Positions 22,465 to 31,869 of a DNA stretch of 64,000 nt are shown here, piece by piece. Both the position numbers and the translations under genes were made by a program. The notes under the pieces are model-generated. The model ran no database searches. It had not been told where the DNA came from and saw only the letters and a list, made by a program, of their open reading frames with translations. The stretch is from Pseudoxanthomonas wuyuanensis (GTDB lineage Bacteria; Pseudomonadota; Gammaproteobacteria; Xanthomonadales; Xanthomonadaceae): positions 496,001 to 560,000 of the forward strand of contig NZ_OCND01000002.1 of assembly GCF_900215535.1 (NCBI RefSeq), given 5' to 3'. The number at the start of each line of letters is the position of its first letter. Position 1 is the stretch's first letter.

Positions 22465-22793
22465 CGATGCCCAACTCCGTCGTCAATGAAAGGATGAGTG
22501 GATGGGGCGCGCCATCGCCGTTGCTGCAGGACCGCAGCGCGCTCCAAGCCGCCAGCGCTGCTGACGGCATGGCGACGCTAGCACGGCGATATGCGCGGAA
22601 CGATTCGCATTCGCCGCCTTGGCGTCGCTCGTGGCTGCCGGTTTGCAGGACGCTTGCTGCAACGGCTATTGCGCTATCGAGCATCGCGGCCGCTGACACC
22701 GGTTTCTTGCAGGCAGATGGCAATGGCTCGTCGAAAATGCGTATCCGTGATGCGATTCGCGTTTCCGCGGTGCCGTTGAACTTGCCGCGCTTG
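22465..22793. other. Intergenic region upstream of the subtilase
   Basis: About 330 bases between the protease start and the terminator of the receptor gene. I find no convincing open frame with a ribosome site, no RNA gene and no clear sigma-70 promoter. It presumably holds the protease promoter on the minus strand. Confidence 0.4.
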
Positions 22794-22830
22794 CAAAGAA
22801 AAACCCCGGAAAGACTGGCTTTCCGGGGCT
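22794..22830 (-). terminator. Terminator of the TonB-dependent receptor gene
   Basis: CCCCGGAAAG (22804-22813) pairs perfectly with CTTTCCGGGG (22819-22828). On the minus strand the hairpin is followed by TTTTTCTTTG. Confidence 0.87.
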
Positions 22831-22864
22831 TCTTTAGTAAGCCGCGCGTAGTTGCGTCAGCGCA

Positions 22865-25249
22865 TCACCATTTGTAGCCGATGCGGGCGTAGGCGTAAGC
22901 GCCGTTGAAGCCGAACGGACTCTGCGACGGATACGGCAGCTGACCGGAGGTGGAGGTTGCGAAGATGTTCTCGTCCGGATATTCGTTGAGCACATTGTCG
23001 CCGCCCAGGGTGAAGTCCCAGTTGTCGAGCTTGTAATTGAACGACAGATCCAGCAGCCACTTCGGTTCGAAGGTCTGGTCCAGCGCCGGGTTGGAGTTGC
23101 GTATGGTGAATTCGCCATAGCGCGTGGCAGTGGCGCTGACGCTGAAGCCGCCCTTGGTCCAGATGCTGTTGAGGAAGAACTTGTCGCGCGGCGCCCCCAC
23201 TTCGAAGCGTCCCAGCTCGACGCGGCCAAAACGCAGCGCATCAGGATCGATGGCTTCCAACGCTGCAGGATTTTCGGCGACGCGATCGATCTCGGTCTTG
23301 TTGTAGTTGTAGCCGGTGGTGAAGTCCAGCTTGCTGGCAGCCAGGTTCCAGGTATAGGTGCCGATGATGTCCACACCGGTGGTGGTGGTGTCCAATGCGT
23401 TGGTGAAATAGCGTCCACCGCTTACTGTGGGGAAGCCGTTTTCGTTGAGGTACTCCCGGACGGGCGCGCTGATCAGGTTCTCCGACAGCGTAATCCTGTC
23501 CTTGACCTTGATCCGGTACCCATCAATGGTGACGTAGAGGTTCTCCATCGGCGTCAGTACCAGACCCAGGCTGAGGTTGTCGGACTTCTCCGCCTTCAGC
23601 GGTTCGGCGCCCAGCGCGATACCGGCCGGGTTGGTCACCCGGAAGGTCACCAGATCGAACGGCTCGCCGCCGATGAAGTTGGTGGAGGTGGTCTGGTAGT
23701 ACTGCTGCTGCAACGAGGGCGCGTGAAAGCCGGTGGACACGGTGGCGCGCAGCGCGACCGCATCATTGAAGGCGTAGCGGCCGGTGAGCTTGCCGGTGGT
23801 GGTGTCGCCGAAGTCGCTGTAGTCCTCATAGCGCACCGCCACGCCGGCGGAGAGCTTGTCGGTCAGGTCGCCTTCCAGACCCGCGTAGACCGAGATGTTG
23901 TTGCGGTCGAAGCTGCCGCTGTCGCTGGGCCGGAAACCGGGAAACACCTGCGCGCCGGCCGCGGTGGGAGTGGGGGGAGTGGTGGGCAACGTCGCGCCGC
24001 CATTGATGTAGGAACCAGGCTCACCGGGCGTTATGGTGAACTTCTCGCCGCGCCACTCCGCGCCGTAGGACAGCGTCAGCGGATAGGCCAGTCCCCAGTC
24101 GAGCGGTTTGTTGAAATCGAAGTTCAGCACATGCTGCTTGAATTCCAGCGCGCCGGCGTAGAACTGGGTCGGCGACGTCGGCCCCAGGCTGCGGTTGAGC
24201 GTATTGCGGATGTCGAATTCGAGCTCGCTGGAGCCGAAGGTGTAGCTGATGTCGATGTTGGTGCCGCCGTCGGTGTAGGTCCTGATGCCGCTGGAGACGC
24301 TGACGTCGGTGGAAGTGTTGAAGATCTGCGGCAGGAAGCCGTCCGGATAGATCTCCGGAATGTTGCGTGCATCGCCAGCCGGGCGGAAGAAGCCGTTGGA
24401 GAGCGTTTCGCGCTTGGTGTACAGGCCGTAGGAGTAGAACGTCAGGTAGTCGGTGATGCCGACTTCACCGTTGTAGAGAAACGAACCATTGTCGACTTCC
24501 GGGTCGCCATAGCGCTGCACGACCTTGCCGGCCGGCGCGCTGGTCGGCGTTACCGTGCCCAGGAAGGGCCGCGCGCGATCGGTCTGGTCCTGGTGGCCGC
24601 CCTGCACGGCGATATGCACCTTGCCGACCTCGCCGAGCTTGAAGCCGGCGTCGCCCAGCAACTGGTACTGGGCGCCGTCGCCGGCGCTGTACTGGCCGTA
24701 GGTGGCCGACAGGCTGCCGCCCTGGTCCGAACCTTTGAGCACGATGTTGATGACGCCGGCAATGGCGTCGGAACCGTATTGCGCCGACGCGCCGTCGCGC
24801 AGCACTTCCACGCGTTCGATGGCCGAAATCGGGATGGAATTCAAATCCACTGGAGAGGAACTGCGGCCCTGACTGCCGTTGACGTTGACCAAGGCGCCGG
24901 GGTGGTAGCGCTTGCCGTTGACCAGCACCAGGGTGTGGTCCGGCGCCAGTCCGCGCAGCTGCGCCGGACGCATGGCGTCGGTGCCGTCGTTGATGGCGGC
25001 ACGCGGGAAATTGAGCGAGGGCACGGCACGCGACAATGCGGTCGCCAGTTCGACGGTGCCGGTCGAGGCCAGGTTTTCCGGCGTAATGATGTCGATCGGA
25101 GCGGTGGATTCGGCGACGGTGCGGTCGGAGACGCGGGTGCCGGTGACGATCAGCGTATCCAGCGTCTTGGCGCCTTCCTGGGCCAGTGCGGGGGAAGCGG
25201 CCAGCGCCATTACGACAGCGATGGCGAGGGGAGACGGCTTGCGGGTCAT
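22865..25249 (-). CDS. TonB-dependent outer membrane receptor
   Basis: A 794-residue outer-membrane transporter. Signal peptide MTRKPSPLAIAVVMALAASP then ALAQ, a plug domain (about 40-165) with TLIVTGTRVSDRTVAES, HTLVLVNGKRYHPGALVNVN and IERVEVLRDGASAQYGSDAI, then a long beta-barrel ending in the aromatic residue Trp (AYARIGYKW). A longer frame starts at 25363, but the ATG at 25249 begins the signal peptide and has GGAGT at four bases spacing. The substrate is unknown; no ABC transporter or sigma/anti-sigma pair is adjacent. The plug style (LVLVNGKRYH) is that of broad-specificity xanthomonad receptors rather than a recognised siderophore receptor. Confidence 0.92.
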   Translation of the reverse strand: MTRKPSPLAIAVVMALAASPALAQEGAKTLDTLIVTGTRVSDRTVAESTAPIDIITPENLASTGTVELATALSRAVPSLNFPRAAINDGTDAMRPAQLRGLAPDHTLVLVNGKRYHPGALVNVNGSQGRSSSPVDLNSIPISAIERVEVLRDGASAQYGSDAIAGVINIVLKGSDQGGSLSATYGQYSAGDGAQYQLLGDAGFKLGEVGKVHIAVQGGHQDQTDRARPFLGTVTPTSAPAGKVVQRYGDPEVDNGSFLYNGEVGITDYLTFYSYGLYTKRETLSNGFFRPAGDARNIPEIYPDGFLPQIFNTSTDVSVSSGIRTYTDGGTNIDISYTFGSSELEFDIRNTLNRSLGPTSPTQFYAGALEFKQHVLNFDFNKPLDWGLAYPLTLSYGAEWRGEKFTITPGEPGSYINGGATLPTTPPTPTAAGAQVFPGFRPSDSGSFDRNNISVYAGLEGDLTDKLSAGVAVRYEDYSDFGDTTTGKLTGRYAFNDAVALRATVSTGFHAPSLQQQYYQTTSTNFIGGEPFDLVTFRVTNPAGIALGAEPLKAEKSDNLSLGLVLTPMENLYVTIDGYRIKVKDRITLSENLISAPVREYLNENGFPTVSGGRYFTNALDTTTTGVDIIGTYTWNLAASKLDFTTGYNYNKTEIDRVAENPAALEAIDPDALRFGRVELGRFEVGAPRDKFFLNSIWTKGGFSVSATATRYGEFTIRNSNPALDQTFEPKWLLDLSFNYKLDNWDFTLGGDNVLNEYPDENIFATSTSGQLPYPSQSPFGFNGAYAYARIGYKW

Positions 25250-25331
25250 GGCTACTCCAGAGGGTGTGGAAGCGAGCGGTTGCGCGCAGCGAGGGGCGTC
25301 ACCCCATCGAATTTTGCGCCGCAGCATGGTT

Positions 25332-25360
25332 GAATTACCTGCATATGACAGGAAAGTCAA
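25332..25360 (-). promoter_or_regulatory. Possible sigma-70 promoter of the TonB-dependent receptor gene
   Basis: On the minus strand TTGACT (25360-25355) is followed after exactly 17 bases by TAATTC (25337-25332). This lies in the AT-rich divergent region before the receptor gene. The -10 match is weak. Confidence 0.3.
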
Positions 25361-25439
25361 CAATTTATTAACAAACCTGTGATGGCCCGCTACCGATAAA
25401 CTAATGCGCTGATTTCAGCCACTTCCCGCAGGTTCTTTC

Positions 25440-27302
<1,863 letters not shown>

Positions 27303-27435
27303 ATCAGGCTGCAGCCCCTTTTTCGAATCCTGGCACGGGCTGGCAGCCATGCTCCGGGCCGGAGGCGGTTCACGGATAACCGGGCTGCATCCCCCAAGCG
27401 CGAGCGAGGCTATCGACGCCGTCCATGCCTGCGTG

Positions 27436-27489
27436 TAGATTCTTCCGGCCGGGGTGTGCCGCGGCGTTTCCGGGGGCAAAGGAAACGCC
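27436..27489 (+). promoter_or_regulatory. Putative -10 element and leader hairpin of the exported protein gene
   Basis: TAGATT (27436-27441) is a possible -10 box. GGCGTTTCC (27463-27471) pairs perfectly with GGAAACGCC (27481-27489) across a 9-base loop, within the would-be leader and about 40 bases before the ATG. No known RNA switch is recognised. Confidence 0.35.
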
Positions 27490-27529
27490 ATTGCGGGTCG
27501 CCTGACCGGATGGCGTTCAGGGGAACAAG

Positions 27530-30088
27530 ATGAGATTTGCCAAGGCAGGGATGGCCGTCGTGGCCATGGCTTCTGTGGCTGCGTTTGCCGCAGCGCTGAT
27601 GCCGGAATTCCGCGGGATTCCGGCGTCTACACGCATATCCGGCTCATCGCAGCCGGTACCGGCGGCGACGCCTGCCGCCGCGATTCGCGTTAACGGCTCA
27701 CAGCCAAGGATTCCGATCGCGGCACTGAAATTGTCCGGCGAAGTCGTCGGCCTGGCGCCGCAGTCGACTGGACTGGCTGTCACCGTGACGGTGGGCGGCC
27801 AGACTTATCTGGCCACGGTGCAGGGCAACAAATACTCCGCAAATATCGGCCGGCCGTCGCCGCTGGACATGGTGATCGTCGAGGCCAAGGCCACTCGCGT
27901 GCACTACCGTTCGGTGCTCGGCAGCGCGGATCGGTTGAGGATGCTGGCTGGCAGCGATTCGCAGGTGGTGGTGGCCGAACATTCGTCGCTGCGGGTATCG
28001 CCTTACAGCACCGCTTTGTCCTGGTTGGTAAGGTTTGCGCTGGGCGGGCGTGACGCGGCCAGTGTCGCCGAGTTCGAGCAGGCCATGCGTTCGGCCGCCA
28101 ATCGCGATCTGGAGACAGTCGCGTATGCATTGTCGGCGGCGGCCAGCGGCGAATGGCCGCTGCCGGCAGGATTCAGCAATGGCTATCAGTTGCTGCAGGC
28201 GCGGGATGCCTTCCGCAACTATGTCGAGCAATCCGGTTTTCAGCTGGCGTCCCAAGGCTATCTTTTTGCCCAGCAGGATGCGGCGCCGGTGAAGTCGATC
28301 TCCGAAATCCCCGACCGGCTGGTCATGATCGACGGCGTTCCCTACGCCGAGATGCCGCTTACCGCGGGCAATCTGTTCCTGCTGCATCGCAAGGCCGATG
28401 GCAGCGTCGACTTGCACGAAAATAAGCCACTGGTCGATCCCAACTATGCGATCGGCTTGGATAGCGACGGCGTCGTCGGCCTTCAGCCCAATGGCGCCGG
28501 AGTCCGGACCTATGACCGGACCGCGCCATCGCCCGGCATCATCCAGAGAACTTCTCTGGGCCATAGCCTGCGCCGGTTGACGCTGGGGCAGGATGTCAGT
28601 ATCTGGGCCGTCCGGTCGGTGTGGAGAGATGTTGATCTCTGGAATCCTGGCGCAACGCCGGTGACGTTGACCGAATACCGTACCCTGTCCTCCACCGCGC
28701 TTGCAGCCTGGTCGCGTAGCGATGGATGGCCGGGTACTCCTGGGCTGCGCCGAACGCTGCCATGGATGTGCATGCAGGTAGGCGGGTTGTCGCAGTCTTC
28801 CAGCCTTGCCGAATGCGATTATGTCAAGCATGCCATCAACAGCTTTCCCGCCAGCTACACGGTGGAGCACGGCTGGAGCGTGGATGAGCAGATGCAGCCG
28901 CAGGTTGCCTTCGGAACCGAGGATTTCACTTGGTCGTTGGATGCCGCGCAAGGCGTGCTGCGCATTGTCAACGCGCAGACCGACACTTCGTTCTGGCGCC
29001 TTGCGGGACAATACCGCTCGCTGGGGCCGGTTCTTTACCTGGCGAGCGGGAGAGATGACACAGGCGCAGTTCAGACCATGGTTGGCATGAGCCTGACCAT
29101 GGTCGAAGCCATCGACAGCCTGCCTGCAGACGCGGCGGTGGGCGACTGGCAGTCCGGCTACAGCGCATCGGGCGCTCCCACCTACACGTTTCGTCCCTTC
29201 GAGTACCTGTTGTTTCGCGATTCCAACGGCAGCGGAACCGAGGAGAGCAGGACCCATGGCCTGCCGGTAACGACTTTCCCGCTCAACTGGACAATCAGCA
29301 ACGATGGCATCTATGACCGTCGCATAACCGGCCAGTTTTCGAGCGGATCGCGTTATGTCGGCAGTTGCGTTGAAGCCTTCAACCAGGGAGCCTCCGGTTG
29401 CGCCAGCAGGATTCGCTATTTCAAGCCGCTGCTCAAGACGATGGACCGCTACTACGGCATTGAGGAAATCTATACGCAGACCATGTACGCGCCGCCACCG
29501 GGCCAGGCACCGTCCTATTCCAACTATCGGGTGGTTTCCCGGCCCTCGTTCTATGCATGCAAGAACGGTGCGTGCATGTCCGGTTTCGTCTATCCCGGCA
29601 GTCCCGCACGCGTTGCCGCCTCCTTGGGGACTCTGTCGATGATGGCCGGGGCGGGAGGCATGGCGGATTCGAATCAGGGCGTTCGCCGCACTACTCCAGG
29701 CAGGGCCGCCATCCCGCGTCTGCGCTATGTTGCCGATATCTCTTTTTGGCCGCGCGGTCATCAATCAGAGCGGTTGCGGATGTCAGGCATCGATGATGCC
29801 AGCGATGATTGCCCGGACTGCGGCGGAGTTGCCAAGTCCAAGGCGCCCAAGGCGGTTTCGCTGATGGCATGGTTGAGCGCGCGAAACGGAGGCCCGCAGA
29901 CAATTGCCGGAAGCGCGGCTGATGCGGACTCCGATGTCATCCCGGAAACCGCAGCCGATGCGGCCGACGACAAGGATCCAGGCAGCGCTGGGCCAGCCGG
30001 AGACGTGGCTTCTATGCCTGTGGCTGTTCGCGACCGGGTTCCGTTGGAAGTCGGACCGGACGATACCGCAACTCAGCGATTGCGCTGA
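27530..30088 (+). CDS. Large exported protein of unknown function
   Basis: I do not recognise this 852-residue protein. GGGGA lies before the ATG. The N-terminus (MRFAKAGMAVVAMASVAAF) looks like a signal peptide or anchor. Residues about 65-115 form a beta-rich block (LKLSGEVVGLAPQSTG, TVTVGGQTYLATVQGNKYS) reminiscent of periplasmic Ig- or carboxypeptidase-like domains. A helical segment follows (about 150-240). The large middle part is rich in Tyr, Trp and Ser and has scattered Cys (CMQVGG, SSLAECD, GSCVEAFNQGASGC, FYACKNGACMSG). The C-terminus has a CPDC motif and then an acidic, Ala/Asp-rich tail. It appears to be a single gene. Surface or periplasmic location is inferred; catalytic motifs were not found. 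Confidence 0.75.
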   Translation: MRFAKAGMAVVAMASVAAFAAALMPEFRGIPASTRISGSSQPVPAATPAAAIRVNGSQPRIPIAALKLSGEVVGLAPQSTGLAVTVTVGGQTYLATVQGNKYSANIGRPSPLDMVIVEAKATRVHYRSVLGSADRLRMLAGSDSQVVVAEHSSLRVSPYSTALSWLVRFALGGRDAASVAEFEQAMRSAANRDLETVAYALSAAASGEWPLPAGFSNGYQLLQARDAFRNYVEQSGFQLASQGYLFAQQDAAPVKSISEIPDRLVMIDGVPYAEMPLTAGNLFLLHRKADGSVDLHENKPLVDPNYAIGLDSDGVVGLQPNGAGVRTYDRTAPSPGIIQRTSLGHSLRRLTLGQDVSIWAVRSVWRDVDLWNPGATPVTLTEYRTLSSTALAAWSRSDGWPGTPGLRRTLPWMCMQVGGLSQSSSLAECDYVKHAINSFPASYTVEHGWSVDEQMQPQVAFGTEDFTWSLDAAQGVLRIVNAQTDTSFWRLAGQYRSLGPVLYLASGRDDTGAVQTMVGMSLTMVEAIDSLPADAAVGDWQSGYSASGAPTYTFRPFEYLLFRDSNGSGTEESRTHGLPVTTFPLNWTISNDGIYDRRITGQFSSGSRYVGSCVEAFNQGASGCASRIRYFKPLLKTMDRYYGIEEIYTQTMYAPPPGQAPSYSNYRVVSRPSFYACKNGACMSGFVYPGSPARVAASLGTLSMMAGAGGMADSNQGVRRTTPGRAAIPRLRYVADISFWPRGHQSERLRMSGIDDASDDCPDCGGVAKSKAPKAVSLMAWLSARNGGPQTIAGSAADADSDVIPETAADAADDKDPGSAGPAGDVASMPVAVRDRVPLEVGPDDTATQRLR

Positions 30089-30282
30089 CGGCAGGAAAGT
30101 TCTGCACATGGACCGCCGGTGTCGAAGGCGGTTCCGCGGCGTCTGCGCTTGCTTCACAGCGCGATGGCAACCCCAGGATGATCCAGGCCGGAGTTCGGCA
30201 CGCACGCCTGCGACTTGATGACACGGAGTGGCATGCTCGCATGAAATGGAGCCGTGTTGCGGGTTGAACCGCACGAGGAATC

Positions 30283-31869
30283 ATGTTTCCCTGGAAAGGG
30301 AATCCAATCGATGCGGGGAAGATGGGAGCGCTGCACACGCTCGACTACGTCGTTCTATTGACCTATGTCGTAATACTTGTCGTGGTCTGCGTGCGGGTGT
30401 CCCGGCGCAGTCCCGACAGCGAGGATCTGTTCCTGGCCGGCCGTTCGTTGGGTGCGGGCATGGTGGGATTGTCGCTGTTCGCCTCCAACATCTCATCGAC
30501 CACGTTGATCGGGCTGCCGGGTGCAGCGTGGTCGTCGGGCATTGCGGTCGCCAATTACGAGTGGATGGCGGCGCTGGTGTTGCTGTTCGCGGCGCGTTTC
30601 GTGGTGCCGGTGTTGCTGGGCAACCGGCTGGTCACGGTGCCGGAACTGCTGGAAAAGCGTTTCGATGCGCGCATGCGCAAGTACCTGTCGGCGGTGACGG
30701 TATTCCTTGCGATCGTGCTGGATACCGCCGGCAGCCTGTATGCCGGTGCGGTAGTGCTGCAGGTGTTCTTCCCGCAGTTGCCGCTGGCGCCGACCATTGC
30801 CGGCATTGCGCTGTTCGCCGGCATCTACACCGCCGCTGGCGGGCTGCGCGCGGTGGTCTATACCGATGCGTTGCAGAGCGTGGTGCTGCTGGCTGGTTCG
30901 GCGTTGCTTGCGGGCATGGTGTTTTCCGAGTTCGACTTTTCGTGGCAGGCGATGGTGGCGGCAGTGCCGGCCGATCACCTGTCGCTGATCCGCCCGCTCG
31001 ACGATCCCGATCTGCCCTGGCTCGGTACGCTGATAGGCCTGCCGATTCTGGGTTTCTACTACTGGACGATGAACCAGTACGTGTCGCAGCGCCTGCTTGG
31101 CGCTCGCAGCATCGACGCGGCGGCGGGAGGCTCGCTGCTGGCGGCGGCACTGAAGCTGCTGCCGCTGTTCCTGATGGTGCTGCCCGGGGCGATGGCGGTG
31201 GCGCTGCTGCCGGATCTGCAGCGCGGCGATGAAGTATTCGCCCAGTTGGTTTCCCGTTATGCGCCGGCCGGTGTGGCCGGTCTGATCCTGGCCGGCCTGC
31301 TGGCGGCCATCATGTCCAGCGTGGATTCGGCCTTGAACTCGGCCTCCACGTTGATCGCCATCGATTTCGTGCAACCGCGCCGTCCGCACATGGACACGCG
31401 CGCGCTGGCGCGGCTGGGGCGCATGCTGACGCTGGGATTGATGGCGCTGGCGGCGCTGTGGGCGCCGCAGATCGACCGCTTCCCGGGCCTGTTCGCCTAT
31501 CTGCAGCAGACCTTCGCCTATGTGACGCCGCCACTGGTGGCGGTATTCGCGATGGCGATGTGGAACCGGCGCATCGGCGCGCGCGCGGCGCTGTACGGCA
31601 CGGTCAGCGGCCACGTCTTGAGCCTGCTGTGGTTCGTCGGCTCGCAGTTGGGCTGGCTGACGCTGCATTTCACCATCGTGGCCGGCGTGCTGTTCGCGCT
31701 CAGCTGTCTGGCGATGGCCGCCTGGCAGATCCGGTTCGGCGGTGCGCCCGAACCGGATCGCCTGGCGGCGGTACGTCAGGAAGCTTCCTGGAGGATCGCC
31801 GTGCCGCTGCGCGTGGGCATGGCGGTCTGCGCCTTGCTCACTGCGGCGCTGGTACTGTCGTTCTGGTGA
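30283..31869 (+). CDS. Sodium:solute symporter family protein (SSS, sugar-type)
   Basis: Inner-membrane sodium-coupled transporter of 528 residues with about 13 hydrophobic segments. Family features: FLAGRSLGAGMVGLSLFASN, then ISSTTLIGLPGAAW in TM1-2, GLRAVVYTDALQSVVLLAGS, YYWTMNQYVSQRLLGARS, and the sodium-site stretch LAAIMSSVDSALNSASTL. These resemble SGLT-like sugar carriers. The start at 30283 has GAGGA just upstream; an in-frame ATG at 30322 would trim the first 13 residues. It converges on, and its 3' end overlaps by 94 bases with, the glucosylglycerol gene on the other strand. The substrate is unknown; a sugar or polyol is a guess. Confidence 0.88.
   Translation: MFPWKGNPIDAGKMGALHTLDYVVLLTYVVILVVVCVRVSRRSPDSEDLFLAGRSLGAGMVGLSLFASNISSTTLIGLPGAAWSSGIAVANYEWMAALVLLFAARFVVPVLLGNRLVTVPELLEKRFDARMRKYLSAVTVFLAIVLDTAGSLYAGAVVLQVFFPQLPLAPTIAGIALFAGIYTAAGGLRAVVYTDALQSVVLLAGSALLAGMVFSEFDFSWQAMVAAVPADHLSLIRPLDDPDLPWLGTLIGLPILGFYYWTMNQYVSQRLLGARSIDAAAGGSLLAAALKLLPLFLMVLPGAMAVALLPDLQRGDEVFAQLVSRYAPAGVAGLILAGLLAAIMSSVDSALNSASTLIAIDFVQPRRPHMDTRALARLGRMLTLGLMALAALWAPQIDRFPGLFAYLQQTFAYVTPPLVAVFAMAMWNRRIGARAALYGTVSGHVLSLLWFVGSQLGWLTLHFTIVAGVLFALSCLAMAAWQIRFGGAPEPDRLAAVRQEASWRIAVPLRVGMAVCALLTAALVLSFW

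Noticed and set aside
27660-30088. Polysaccharide-modifying or protease function for the large exported protein
   Set aside because: No catalytic motif could be identified; any enzyme name would be invention.
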